From Tessaracoccus sp. MC1679 (GTDB lineage: Bacteria > Actinomycetota > Actinomycetes > Propionibacteriales > Propionibacteriaceae): DNA of 64,000 nucleotides. Of this stretch, positions 54,485 through 63,575 are shown one piece after another. Made by a program: the position numbers and the translations under genes. How positions within the stretch are numbered: position 1 is the stretch's first letter; every line of letters starts with the position of its first letter. The stretch is taken from positions 310,001 through 374,000 of the forward strand of contig NZ_JACJGB010000002.1 in NCBI RefSeq assembly GCF_014164775.1, given 5' to 3'. The notes beneath the pieces were generated by a model. That model was not told the DNA's origin, made no database searches, and worked only from the letters and a program-made list of their open reading frames with translations.

Positions 54485-55198
54485 TCAGCCGCCGACCGGG
54501 TGCCCTGCCGAGGCCGGATAGGCCGCCCTGGCCAGGCCGTCGAGCAGCAGGTCCAGCGTGAACTCGAACTCATTGTTGCTGTCGCACCAACCGAGGGGGT
54601 CCTCGGCGTTGTCGTGGACCTCTGAGGCCACCATCGCGGTCAGGTGAGGTAGGGCTTCGGCCATCGCAGCGAACTCCGCGTCCGAGGCCTCCTGGTCAGT
54701 CGCGCCGCCCTCCGAACTGGGGCTGAACAGCTCCTGGGTGAACCCCAGCACCATGGTCCCGAGGGCGTGGATGGCCCGATGGCCGAGGTGGTAGCTCAGG
54801 CCGCCCCGCACCATGGTGGCGAGAATCTCCTCGTAGTAGGGGTACAGGCCCGGCGGAATGCTCGCGCGTGAGCCGAGGAGGGCCGGTGCCCAGCGGTGCC
54901 GCACCATCACCTCGCGCGCGGCGAGGCAGCGGCGCCGCAGCGCCGTGCTCCAGTCGTCGTCGGCACGCTCCCGATCCGCAACCGCCACATTGATCTCGTC
55001 GATCACGGCCTCGGCCAGAGCGTCGAGGAGGCGCTCCTTGCCCGCCACGTGGTGGTAGAGGGACATCGCCTCGACGCAGAGGTCCGCCGCGAGCCGGCGC
55101 ATGGTGAGAGCGGAGACTCCCTCGGCGTCCACCAAGGCCATGGCAGCCGCGAACACCCGCTGCCTACTCAGCGGTGTGCGCACGGATCCTGCGGTCAC
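54485..55198 (-). CDS. TetR-family repressor
   Basis: A 237-residue regulator with the N-terminal helix-turn-helix (M-R-R-L-A-A-D-L-C-V-E-A-M-S-L-Y-H-H-V) and a TetR_C-type ligand domain. Divergent from the DUF4386 gene; two palindromes in the shared promoter region are its likely operators. Confidence 0.88.
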   Translation of the reverse strand: MTAGSVRTPLSRQRVFAAAMALVDAEGVSALTMRRLAADLCVEAMSLYHHVAGKERLLDALAEAVIDEINVAVADRERADDDWSTALRRRCLAAREVMVRHRWAPALLGSRASIPPGLYPYYEEILATMVRGGLSYHLGHRAIHALGTMVLGFTQELFSPSSEGGATDQEASDAEFAAMAEALPHLTAMVASEVHDNAEDPLGWCDSNNEFEFTLDLLLDGLARAAYPASAGHPVGG

Positions 55199-55224
55199 AA
55201 TCTCCCCTTCCCCTCTTGCGCAAC

Positions 55225-55255
55225 CTTACACCGTATGGGTCTCTTACAACGTAAG
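55225..55255. promoter_or_regulatory. Paired TetR-type operators
   Basis: CTTACAACGTAAG (55243-55255) is a perfect 5-bp inverted repeat with a 3-base spacer. CTTACACCGTATG (55225-55237) is a near copy 18 bp upstream. Both lie between the divergent tetR and DUF4386 genes. Confidence 0.7.
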
Positions 55256-55275
55256 GCTCTTGGCAGGAGAACCTC

Positions 55276-55992
55276 ATGTCAACCACCGCCACACCCCTCA
55301 CCAGCGCTCGACCCGCCACACCCATGCCCGGGGTGATCCGCACCGCGCGCACCACCGGCCTCCTCTACCTCGGGCTCGCGGTCACCGGGATGCTCAGCTA
55401 CATGGTCATCCGCAGCCAGCTCTACGTCGCGGATGACCCCTCGGCCACCCTCGCCAACCTGACCCAGCAGCCGTTTCTCGCGCGTCTCGGCATCGTGATG
55501 GAGATGGGCGTCGTGATCACCCAGGCGCTCGTCGCCGTGTGGTTCTACCGCCTCTTCCGGACCGTCAACTCGTTCGCGGCCGGCTCGATCGCCGCGTTCG
55601 GCATGGTCAACGCCGCGGCGATCCTCGTCAGCGGGGCCCTGATCGCCAGCGCGTTCAGCGTCAGCCAGGACCCCTCGCTCGCCGTCAGTGGCGGGGCGGC
55701 CGCGACCGCGCAGCTGTTGTACGTCATGAGCGGGCACCTGTGGATCATCGGCGGCATCTTCTTCGGCCTCTGGCTCATCCCGATGGGCTGGCTCGCCAGG
55801 CGGTCCGGGTGGATGCCCAGCGCGATGGGCTGGATCCTCATGGTGGGCGGGGTGGGATACGTGGCCAACGCCGTCCTCAGCTACCTGCTCCCGATGGGCG
55901 GCCCCGCCCTGGACCTGCTCACCGTGCCCGCCACCATCGGCGAGCTGTGGATCGTGGGCTATCTCTGCCTCCGCGGAGTGCGCCGGCACTGA
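55276..55992 (+). CDS. DUF4386-family membrane protein
   Basis: A 238-residue protein with about six helices (T-G-L-L-Y-L-G-L-A-V-T-G-M-L near the start; W-I-L-M-V-G-G-V-G-Y-V-A-N-A-V-L later), matching the DUF4386 pattern. AGGAGAA precedes the ATG. Probably repressed by the divergent TetR protein. Biochemical role unknown. Confidence 0.8.
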   Translation: MSTTATPLTSARPATPMPGVIRTARTTGLLYLGLAVTGMLSYMVIRSQLYVADDPSATLANLTQQPFLARLGIVMEMGVVITQALVAVWFYRLFRTVNSFAAGSIAAFGMVNAAAILVSGALIASAFSVSQDPSLAVSGGAAATAQLLYVMSGHLWIIGGIFFGLWLIPMGWLARRSGWMPSAMGWILMVGGVGYVANAVLSYLLPMGGPALDLLTVPATIGELWIVGYLCLRGVRRH

Positions 55993-56054
55993 TGCCGAGC
56001 GCTCATCGTGCCGAGTTGCTGATGCCGCCGGAATGGTGTCGGTGACGACGAGGG

Positions 56055-56130
56055 GTCTGCAACTTGCTATCCATAGGGCGGCTTCTGCATATATGCGCAG
56101 ATGCCGCTCTATGGGTAGCAAGTTGCAGAC
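56055..56130. repeat. Long near-perfect inverted repeat
   Basis: A 76-base palindrome. The outer 15 bases (56055-56069 and 56116-56130) pair perfectly and the inner arms pair with a few mismatches around an ATATAT-like centre. Lies alone between two genes. Could be a repetitive extragenic element or a bidirectional terminator. Confidence 0.75.
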
Positions 56131-56160
56131 ACACAAACCCGACCCTCCCGTCATGATGGG

Positions 56161-56856
56161 GTGGTGGAGTCTTCGTACCAACGCACCGTCGCCTGCGAGG
56201 ACCGCGATTTCCCCGAATGGCACGGCGGATGCAGGCACGCGATGGTGTGGGCCGTCGATGCGGACGTCGACGCGGTCCGTGCAGGGGTCGGGGAGGCGCG
56301 CGGGCGCCTGGCCGACGTCCTCCTCCCCCGCTACGACCGGCAGCCACACGTCACCGTCGCCTACGCGGGTCTCGCACCCTCCCCCGGCGCCCGCCCCGGC
56401 GAGGAGCCGTACGGACCAGGGCGGCTGGCCTCGGATGTCGCGGCGCTGCGCCGGCTCGCCGCGGGGCCGTTCACGGTCAGGGTCGCGGGGTTGGGGTCGT
56501 TCCCGATGGTGCCGTATCTGGCCGCCGAGGCGCCCGAGCTGCACGCGGCCCATCGGGCCTTCGCCGTGGGCGGCGGCGGGTACGTGCCGCACGTCACCGT
56601 CGGGCACTACTCGGTGTCGCGGCCCCTGACCGACATCGCGGCCCGGGTCGACGGCTGGGCGCCGCCAGCCGTGGAGGTGGAGGTCCGGGAGTGGCTCCTG
56701 CTGGCCTATGAGACCCACGACATCGCGGGCCCCCTCACCACGCTCGGGCGCCTCTCGCTGGCCGATGGGACGTGGACGGTCGAGTCGGAACTGCCCGGTT
56801 TCACCCGTGACGGAGCCCTGTCCGCGCGGTCGCGGGCGGCAGGCCACACCGGCTGA
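56161..56856 (+). CDS. 2H phosphoesterase (2'-5' RNA ligase family)
   Basis: A 231-residue protein with the two H-x-T motifs of the 2H superfamily (Q-P-H-V-T-V-A-Y near residue 64 and V-P-H-V-T-V-G-H near residue 142). It likely opens or forms 2'-phosphodiester bonds in RNA or nucleotides. GTG start; no strong ribosome site. The substrate is unknown. Confidence 0.75.
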   Translation: MVESSYQRTVACEDRDFPEWHGGCRHAMVWAVDADVDAVRAGVGEARGRLADVLLPRYDRQPHVTVAYAGLAPSPGARPGEEPYGPGRLASDVAALRRLAAGPFTVRVAGLGSFPMVPYLAAEAPELHAAHRAFAVGGGGYVPHVTVGHYSVSRPLTDIAARVDGWAPPAVEVEVREWLLLAYETHDIAGPLTTLGRLSLADGTWTVESELPGFTRDGALSARSRAAGHTG

Positions 56857-56860
56857 GGGC

Positions 56861-57640
56861 CTAGACAGCCCTGTTGAGCAGGGCCACCAGAACCAGGAAC
56901 GCGGCCAGAGTGACCTCGACGATGGATCCGAACACGTCGCCGGTCATCCCGCCGAGTCGCCGACGCAGGTGGCGGGCCCACAGGAACCCGACCCCGCCCG
57001 CCGCGACCGTCGCGCCCACGAACACCGCTGCGCCGCTCAAGCCAAAGGCTTGCGCACCGACCCCCGCCGCGACACCCACCACCGCGACCCCGGTGAGGAC
57101 CGCCGTGGCGCGCGAGGTGGCGCCGATGAACAGCGCCCCGAATCCATGCTGCCGTGCCGACGCCCGCGACACTGTGGCCAGCGTGACCACGCCGCGGCCC
57201 ACCATCGCCGCGACAGTCAAGGCCCCCGCCGCCAGCAGCCCGCCCCGCTCTGCCAGCGACGCCAGCGCTGCGCCGTCGATCAGCAGCGCCAGGGCCAGCG
57301 CGACCACGCCCATCGGCCCGATGTCGGACTGCCGCATGATCACCAACGCCTCCGCGGCGGGCTTCCGCGACCCCAAGCCGTCGGCCGTATCGGCCAGCCC
57401 GTCCAGGTGCAGCGCCCCCGTGAGGAGCGCGACGACGGCGAGCGCCAGCGCCGCGCCCAACCATCCGCCCGCCCCCAGGGCGACCACACCCCACAGCACC
57501 GCCCCGGCCAGCGCCCCCACCAGAAGCCCAACCCACGGGAACGCCGCCATGGCGCGCCCGGCCAGCCAGCGGTCGATCTCGGCCACGGGCGGCACCGGAA
57601 TCACGGTGAACAGCCCTAACGCGGCCACGAATCCCCTCAC
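56861..57640 (-). CDS. cobS: Adenosylcobinamide-GDP ribazoletransferase
   Basis: A 259-residue membrane enzyme joining GDP-cobinamide and alpha-ribazole to make cobalamin (5'-phosphate). Motifs of the family: H-L-D-G-L-A-D-T-A-D-G-L near residue 82 and R-Q-S-D-I-G-P-M-G near residue 104. GTG start overlaps the cobU stop by four bases. Confidence 0.93.
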   Translation of the reverse strand: MRGFVAALGLFTVIPVPPVAEIDRWLAGRAMAAFPWVGLLVGALAGAVLWGVVALGAGGWLGAALALAVVALLTGALHLDGLADTADGLGSRKPAAEALVIMRQSDIGPMGVVALALALLIDGAALASLAERGGLLAAGALTVAAMVGRGVVTLATVSRASARQHGFGALFIGATSRATAVLTGVAVVGVAAGVGAQAFGLSGAAVFVGATVAAGGVGFLWARHLRRRLGGMTGDVFGSIVEVTLAAFLVLVALLNRAV

Positions 57641-58266
57641 TTGAGCCGCCTGGCGATCCCCGCCGTGCACAGCCACACCTCTCCGCAGACCGCCGCCAGG
57701 CGGGCATTCAGCCTGCCCAGTTCGTCACGGTAGAGCCGGCCCGACGGCGTGGCCGGGACGATGCCCGACCCCACCTCGTTGCTCACCACGATCGCGTCGC
57801 GGGCGGTACGAGCGAGCGCGTCGACCAGCCGCGACACCTCCGCCTCCACCCGATCCCGCCAGCCCGGCGCGTCGTCCCAGGCGCCGGCGTCGAAGAGGAC
57901 ACGGTCCAGCCAGACGGCCGCGCAGTCGATCAGCACCGCGGCGGGATCGTCGGCTTCCAGCACCGCCGCGAGGTCCTTCGTCTCGGTGGTCCGCCACGAC
58001 GGGGGCCGACGCGCAACGTGGAGCGCGACGCGCTCGGCCCACTCCGCGTCGCCGTCGAGCACCTCGGAGGTCGCTACGTACTCCACGTCCGCGGCCCCCG
58101 CCAGCTGGGCTTCCGCCCACGACGACTTGCCCGACCTCGCCCCACCCAGGACCAGCGCCGTTCCCCGGCCGTGGACCATCGGCGTCACCTCGGCGCGCTG
58201 GGCGAGGCGGCCGAGCAACTCCATGGCGGTCTCATCGACGGGGTCCACTCGGAGGCTGAAGTCCAC
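57637..58266 (-). CDS. cobU: Adenosylcobinamide kinase/GTP transferase
   Basis: A 209-residue bifunctional enzyme with P-loop G-G-A-R-S-G-K-S, V-L-I-D-C-A-A-V-W-L and N-E-V-G-S-G-I-V-P. An N-terminal extension of about 35 residues precedes the P-loop. GTG 58266, one base after the cobA stop, is the best start; ATG 58224 is possible. Acts before CobS. Confidence 0.9.
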   Translation of the reverse strand: MDFSLRVDPVDETAMELLGRLAQRAEVTPMVHGRGTALVLGGARSGKSSWAEAQLAGAADVEYVATSEVLDGDAEWAERVALHVARRPPSWRTTETKDLAAVLEADDPAAVLIDCAAVWLDRVLFDAGAWDDAPGWRDRVEAEVSRLVDALARTARDAIVVSNEVGSGIVPATPSGRLYRDELGRLNARLAAVCGEVWLCTAGIARRLK

Positions 58267-58267
58267 C

Positions 58268-59014
58268 TCAGTCCTCGAGCTCAAGAGCGGCCACTTCGCC
58301 GATCACGACGATGGCCGGCGGCCGGATCCCGGCCCTCTCCGACTCCTCGGCGATCCGCAACAGGGGCGCGCGCAGGGTCAGCTGCCCGGGCGTGGTGCCG
58401 TCGGCCACCACCGCCGACGGGGTGTCGCCGGGGAGCCCGTGGCGCTGCAGCTCGGCCGCGATATCGGGCAGGTTCTGCACCCCCATGAGGACCACAAGCG
58501 TGAGATTGGCCGCGGCGAGTGCTGCCCAGTTGACGTCGCTGCGGGGGTCCGACGGCGGCACGTGGCCGGACACCACAACGAAGCCCTGCGTGAGCCCTCG
58601 ATGGGTGACGGGGATGCCGGCCAGCGCCGGGACCGACACCGCGGAGGTCACCCCCGGGATGACCCGGACCGGAACCCCGGCGGCCCGGCACGCCAGCCAT
58701 TCCTCGCCGCCACGTCCGAAGACGTAGTTGTCGCCTCCCTTGAGTCTCACCACGCGAAGGCCCCGGTGCGCACGGTCAACCAGGATGGCGTTGATCTCCT
58801 CCTGCGGGGTGAAGTCGCCGCGCGGGATCTTGCCCACGTTGATGATCTCAGCCCCCGGCCTGGCCTCATCGATGCACTGGAGCGCGCCCAGGCGATCGTG
58901 GACGATGACGTCGGCCTGCCGGATCGCGGCGAGGCCGGCCACGGTCATGAGACCGGGATCCCCCGGGCCTCCGCCGACCAGGATGACGCTGCCGGGCGCG
59001 AACTCGTGATGCAT
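58268..59014 (-). CDS. cobA: Uroporphyrinogen-III C-methyltransferase
   Basis: A 248-residue SUMT: V-G-G-G-P-G-D-P-G-L-M-T-V near residue 13, Y-V-F-G-R-G-G-E-E, P-G-V-T-S-A and P-V-T-H-R-G. It methylates uroporphyrinogen III to precorrin-2 for corrinoid and sirohaem synthesis. GGAG precedes the ATG. The short gap upstream leaves no room for a cobalamin riboswitch. Confidence 0.93.
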   Translation of the reverse strand: MHHEFAPGSVILVGGGPGDPGLMTVAGLAAIRQADVIVHDRLGALQCIDEARPGAEIINVGKIPRGDFTPQEEINAILVDRAHRGLRVVRLKGGDNYVFGRGGEEWLACRAAGVPVRVIPGVTSAVSVPALAGIPVTHRGLTQGFVVVSGHVPPSDPRSDVNWAALAAANLTLVVLMGVQNLPDIAAELQRHGLPGDTPSAVVADGTTPGQLTLRAPLLRIAEESERAGIRPPAIVVIGEVAALELED

Positions 59015-59099
59015 GGGGGTCTCCTCGTGACGCTCAGCCCACACCCTAGCGATCGCGGGGACCGGCGCACTCCACGCGTCGCTTCCGTAGACTCACCCC

Positions 59100-60092
59100 A
59101 TGCGTGACGCCGTTGATGACCTGATCTGGGACGAAGCCCCCAAGCAAGCCGGGGCGGTGGCGCTGCTGGACTCCCCCGCGCTCGTCGACGACGCCCTCAC
59201 GCTCACCGCTGATGTGCGGGTGTGGTGCGACGACTGGCGCGACGCCGCCAAGGTCCCCGCCGACCTCCTCGTCGAGCACCCCTCGGACCTTGCCGGGGTG
59301 GACGTCGCGCTCGCCCGCCTCCCCAAGTCTTTGGGGGCACTCGACGAGATGGCCGCGCTCGTGCAGGGCGCCCAGGACGTCACCTTCGTGGGAGGCGCCC
59401 GGATCCGGCACCTCAACCGCTCCATGAACGAGGTCCTCGGCAAGCACTTCACCGCCGTCGCCGCCAGCCTCGGTCGCTCGAAGTGCCGCGTGCTCCGCGC
59501 CTGGGGACCCGAGGGGCACGAGTCGGACTGGCCGAAGGTGCGCGAGCACGCGGACCTCGGCTTCGCCGTCGCCGCCCATGGCGCCACCTTCGGGGGGACC
59601 AAGATCGACCCGGGCTCCCGCCTGCTCATCTCGGCTCTCGCGGGCGGCGGCCGCACCGCGGGCCTCGAGGCCGACGATGTCCTGGACTTCGGCTGCGGCA
59701 ACGGGACGCTCTCGATGTGGCTGGCCAAGGCGGGCATGCGGGTCCTGGCCCGCGACGTCAGCTGGTCCGCGGTGGCGGCCACCGCCGTCGCCGCCGAGGT
59801 CAACCGCCTCACCGTCGACGCCACCTGGGGCGCCGGCCTGGACGGCTACGCCGATGGCAGCGTGGACGCCATCGTCACCAACCCACCGTTCCATCAGGGG
59901 GTGGCCAAGGAGTCCTCCGACACCCTGGAGATGTTCGACGACGCCCGCCGCGTGCTGCGTCCCGGCGGCCAGCTGTGGTGCGTGTTCAACTCCCACCTGC
60001 CGTGGCGAAAGGAACTCAACGAGCGCGTCGGCCCCACGAAGGTGGCCGAGCAGGATCCGCGCTACACGGTCACGGTGACCACGGCCAGGTGA
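59100..60092 (+). CDS. RsmC/RlmG-like rRNA (guanine-N2) methyltransferase
   Basis: A 330-residue protein. The C-terminal SAM-binding domain has V-L-D-F-G-C-G-N-G-T-L-S and the N6/N2-amine motif T-N-P-P-F-H-Q-G. The N-terminal half is the degenerate methyltransferase domain typical of RsmC/RlmG. Substrate probably G in 16S or 23S rRNA. Confidence 0.8.
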   Translation: MRDAVDDLIWDEAPKQAGAVALLDSPALVDDALTLTADVRVWCDDWRDAAKVPADLLVEHPSDLAGVDVALARLPKSLGALDEMAALVQGAQDVTFVGGARIRHLNRSMNEVLGKHFTAVAASLGRSKCRVLRAWGPEGHESDWPKVREHADLGFAVAAHGATFGGTKIDPGSRLLISALAGGGRTAGLEADDVLDFGCGNGTLSMWLAKAGMRVLARDVSWSAVAATAVAAEVNRLTVDATWGAGLDGYADGSVDAIVTNPPFHQGVAKESSDTLEMFDDARRVLRPGGQLWCVFNSHLPWRKELNERVGPTKVAEQDPRYTVTVTTAR

Positions 60093-60197
60093 CCACCGAT
60101 CCCCGCCATCGGGGTTATCAGGGACAACTCAGGGGTTTCACAGGCGCCTCATAGACTTGGTGGGTTACCTGAGGGCATACCCACCAGAGGAGCCGCG

Positions 60198-61613
60198 ATG
60201 AGCAACGAGCAGAACCCGAATCCGTGGAGCCGAGACGCCTGGAAGGACGTCGACGCCCCCGGCCAGGACGAGCCCACCACACCCGTGCACCCCGCCGCGC
60301 AGTCCGGCGAGCAGCCGGTCCAGCCGCAGGGACCCTCCAGCGAGGGGCAGGGCTTCGTCGCGCAGCAGTTCTCCACGCAGGGCTCCCCCACGCAGGGCCC
60401 CCAGCGGCTCGACTTCCCACCGCCGGCCTACCCCTTCGGCCAGCCCTCCGCCTCGTTCGGCGCCTCACCCACCCCCACCGCGACCACACGACCCAAGGGG
60501 CGCTCGAGGGTCGCGGGCCTCCTCGCCGTCGCGGTGCTCGCCGCGGGCGTCGGCGGAGGTGCCGGGTTCGGGGCCGCCCGCCTCGCCAGCCAGGACGCGG
60601 CCAACGCCGCGGCGAGCGCGTCCTCCTCCACGCTCCCCACCGAGACCCAGGTGGTTCAGGCCGACCCCAACAGCCCCAACTGGACGGTCGTGGCGGACGC
60701 GGCCTCCCGCGCCGTCGTGGCCATCCAGGTCACCGGCCAGGACGGATCCGGCGGGCAGGGCTCAGGCGTTGTCATCGACGGCGAGGGTCACATCGTCACC
60801 AACAACCATGTCGTCTCCGGCAGCGGCAGCGGCGCCCGGATCGTCGTCCTGCTGGGCGACACGTCCTACGTGGCGGAGATGGTGGGCACGGACCCGTCCA
60901 CGGACCTGGCTGTGATCAAGCTGGTGGATCCGCCGTCGGACCTCACCGTCATGGCCTACGCGGACGAGACGGAGCTGGCCGTGGGCGATCCCGTGATGGC
61001 CATCGGCAACCCCCTCGGGCTGGCGGACACCGTCACCACGGGCATCGTCTCGGCCCTCAACCGGCCCGTCACCACGCGCGCGGTCACCAACAGCACCGTC
61101 GGCCAGGGACAGCAGGACGTGGTGGTCACGGCGGCCATCCAGACCAACGCGGCCATCAACCCCGGCAACTCGGGCGGCGCGCTGGTCAACGCCGCGGGCG
61201 AACTGGTGGGCATCACCTCCTCGATCGCCTCCCTGGCTTCATCGAGCGACAGCGCCGGCAACATCGGCATCGGATTCGCGATCGGCGCGGACCAGGTGCA
61301 GTACGTGGCCGAGCAGCTGATCGCCAACGGTGTCGCCGAACACCCGCAGATCGGGGTCAGCGCCAGCGACATCAACACCACCGGCCGGATGGGCGCTGCC
61401 ATCGCCGAGGTGGTGCCCGGGTCGCCGGCCGAGGCGGTGGGCATGCAGGTGGGTGATCTCGTCACCGCCGTCAACGGCAACCCTGTCACGTCGACGGAGT
61501 CGCTGGTGGCCCTGGTGCGCGCCGGCCGGGTGGGCCGCGACATGACGCTCAGCGTGCTGCGCGACGGCGAGGAGTTGGAGCTCGTCGTCACCCCCATCGC
61601 TGCCGCCCGGTGA
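60198..61613 (+). CDS. HtrA/DegP-like serine protease
   Basis: A 471-residue membrane-anchored protease. A disordered Pro/Gln-rich cytoplasmic part (1-100) and one helix (about 104-125) are followed by a trypsin-like domain with the triad His204 (T-N-N-H-V-V), Asp236 (S-T-D-L-A-V) and Ser325 (G-N-S-G-G-A). A PDZ domain (about 380-470) completes it. Degrades or refolds damaged exported proteins. AGAGGAG precedes the ATG. Confidence 0.93.
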   Translation: MSNEQNPNPWSRDAWKDVDAPGQDEPTTPVHPAAQSGEQPVQPQGPSSEGQGFVAQQFSTQGSPTQGPQRLDFPPPAYPFGQPSASFGASPTPTATTRPKGRSRVAGLLAVAVLAAGVGGGAGFGAARLASQDAANAAASASSSTLPTETQVVQADPNSPNWTVVADAASRAVVAIQVTGQDGSGGQGSGVVIDGEGHIVTNNHVVSGSGSGARIVVLLGDTSYVAEMVGTDPSTDLAVIKLVDPPSDLTVMAYADETELAVGDPVMAIGNPLGLADTVTTGIVSALNRPVTTRAVTNSTVGQGQQDVVVTAAIQTNAAINPGNSGGALVNAAGELVGITSSIASLASSSDSAGNIGIGFAIGADQVQYVAEQLIANGVAEHPQIGVSASDINTTGRMGAAIAEVVPGSPAEAVGMQVGDLVTAVNGNPVTSTESLVALVRAGRVGRDMTLSVLRDGEELELVVTPIAAAR

Positions 61614-61690
61614 GCGGCGTCGTGCGCCGTGGCGTCCCACCGTCGGCCGCCGCGCCCGTGCCGGCCGGCTCCCCCGGATAGCCTGGCCCC

Positions 61691-62566
61691 ATGGAGATTC
61701 GCGTCACGCTGGCAGCCATGGGGCCTATCCCGGAGTCGCTCGTCGCGCTCGTGCCCACCACCGGGCACGTCATCAGCGACGAGACCCACTACGGGCAGCG
61801 GATCAGCATGTTCACCGAGCACGAGGATCCGGCGGCGCTGCGCAGGGCCCTCCGCGCGGTGGCCGGGCCGGTGGCCGTCGGGGTGGTGACCGGGCCCCTG
61901 GCCAGGGTCCCCGCCAAGCTGATGCTCATGGACGTGGACTCCACCCTCACCACCACCGAGGCCATCGATCTACTGGCCGAGCACGCCGGGGTCGGCCCGC
62001 GGGTGGCGGCGATCACCGAGCGGGCGATGCGCGGCGAGCTGGACTTCGCCCAGTCGCTCGAGGAGCGCGTCGCCACCCTCAAAGGGCTTCCCACCAGCAT
62101 CTTCACCGCCGTCGGCGAGGCGATGACGCTCTCCAACGGGGCCGCCGAGCTGATCGCCGCGGCCCACGGCTGCGGCGCGAAGGTGGGCGTGACCTCGGGC
62201 GGCTTCAGCCAACTCGTCGCCCCGCTGGCCGAGCGCCTCGGGCTGGACTTCTTCAACGCCAACACCCTCGAGACCGAGCTCGTCGACGGCGAGGAGCGGC
62301 TGACCGGCCGGGTGACCGGCCCCATCGTCGATCGGGATCAGAAGGCGCGCGATCTCCTCCGCTTCGCCCACGCGGAGGGCGTGGACCCCGCCCTGACGGT
62401 CGCGGTGGGCGACGGCGCCAACGACCTGGGCATGTTCGACGCCGCGGGGCTGTCCATCGCCTACTGCGCCAAGCCTGTGACCGCCGCGCACGCCGACGTG
62501 GCCATCAACTTCCCCCGCCTCGACGCGGTGGCCGCGTTCGCCTTCAAGAGCGCACCGCTGGCCTAG
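61691..62566 (+). CDS. serB: Phosphoserine phosphatase
   Basis: A 291-residue HAD phosphatase making serine from phosphoserine. Nucleophile motif L-M-D81-V-D83-S-T-L-T, motif II V-T-S-G-G-F, motif III/IV V-G-D-G-A-N-D-L. An N-terminal extension of about 75 residues replaces the ACT domain of some homologues. Confidence 0.92.
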   Translation: MEIRVTLAAMGPIPESLVALVPTTGHVISDETHYGQRISMFTEHEDPAALRRALRAVAGPVAVGVVTGPLARVPAKLMLMDVDSTLTTTEAIDLLAEHAGVGPRVAAITERAMRGELDFAQSLEERVATLKGLPTSIFTAVGEAMTLSNGAAELIAAAHGCGAKVGVTSGGFSQLVAPLAERLGLDFFNANTLETELVDGEERLTGRVTGPIVDRDQKARDLLRFAHAEGVDPALTVAVGDGANDLGMFDAAGLSIAYCAKPVTAAHADVAINFPRLDAVAAFAFKSAPLA

Positions 62567-62738
62567 GGAACCACTGACCAATCATGTCCTGGCTGCGGTG
62601 CACCGGATCGGGCGATCTGACACCCCTCCATCTGAATATGGACGTCAAGTACACACACCAGATGTAGTGGCGCCATCTCATCCCGCCCGGCACGTCCTCG
62701 CCGAGAACAGCATCGATCAGTGCTTCCCCAGTGTCTCG

Positions 62739-63335
62739 CTAGCTGTTCCAGCGGACGATCGCCGGCGAGTCCTTCTCCCAGCCCAGCACGCTCAGCGACC
62801 CCGTCAGCAATGGGAAGCTGGCGGCCATCTCCACGGGTGCGCCCAGCCACAGCATGGACAGCACCCGCAGCGCGTGCCCATGCCCGAAGATCAGCACCCT
62901 CTCCTCGCCGGCTGCGCGGGCCCTGTCGATCGCCCGGCCCAGCCGCTCCACCACATGCTCCTTCGTCTCCCCCTCCGGGAACCCCTCCCGCTCGATGGCA
63001 GGGGCGCCGTGGGTCCAGATTCGCCAGCCCGGGACCCGCTCCGCGATCTGCACGCTGGTGAGCCCCTCGCCGGGACCGTAGGACCACTCCACGAGGTCCG
63101 GATCGATCTCAGGCGCCGGGAAACCGGCGAGCGCGGCGGTCTCCATCGCGCGGCGACGCGGCGAGCTGAGCACCAGGCCGAAGTGTTCCCCGGCAAGGCG
63201 CTCGCCCATCCGTTCGGCGTCGTCACGCCCCTCCGGTAAAAGCCCCAGATCCGTCACGGACGTGTGCCGCCCGACCTGGGACCACTCGGTGGCGCCATGG
63301 CGCACGAGCCACAGTTGGGTGCGTGGATTGCTCAT
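62739..63335 (-). CDS. Histidine phosphatase (phosphoglycerate-mutase-like)
   Basis: A 198-residue protein with the catalytic R-H-G-A-T-E-W near residue 12, E-W-S-Y-G-P-G-E-G and the second His in F-G-H-G-H. Broad-specificity phosphatase of the PhoE/CobC branch. Distance from cobSU and opposite context do not support calling it CobC. The start at 63335 is taken at M-S-N-P-R-T-Q-L-W-L-V-R-H. Confidence 0.8.
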   Translation of the reverse strand: MSNPRTQLWLVRHGATEWSQVGRHTSVTDLGLLPEGRDDAERMGERLAGEHFGLVLSSPRRRAMETAALAGFPAPEIDPDLVEWSYGPGEGLTSVQIAERVPGWRIWTHGAPAIEREGFPEGETKEHVVERLGRAIDRARAAGEERVLIFGHGHALRVLSMLWLGAPVEMAASFPLLTGSLSVLGWEKDSPAIVRWNS

Positions 63336-63575
63336 CGCTGTCCTCTCGTCGGGCCCGGCTGACCCCTGGGTCCAATCTACGTTTGCCCACCCCCATCCGG
63401 GCGGCGTGGTGCATCCTGCAAAGATGGGATGACGGCAGCCCAGCCGGGCTGACCACCCCGTCAGTGCACACCGTTGCACTGGTCTGCCCGCCGATCGGAC
63501 TAAGTCCCGCGCGGCGGAAATGGCGTGCGTTCGCCGGTAGGGTGAGAGCGCACCGCAAATCTTCAAGGAGGACAG

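Noticed and set aside
59015-59099. Cobalamin riboswitch upstream of cobA
   Set aside because: The gap of 85 bases is too short and lacks the B12-box; the neighbouring gene is divergent.
62739-63335. CobC (alpha-ribazole phosphatase) assignment for the histidine phosphatase
   Set aside because: It lies several kilobases from cobSU and has only general family motifs.
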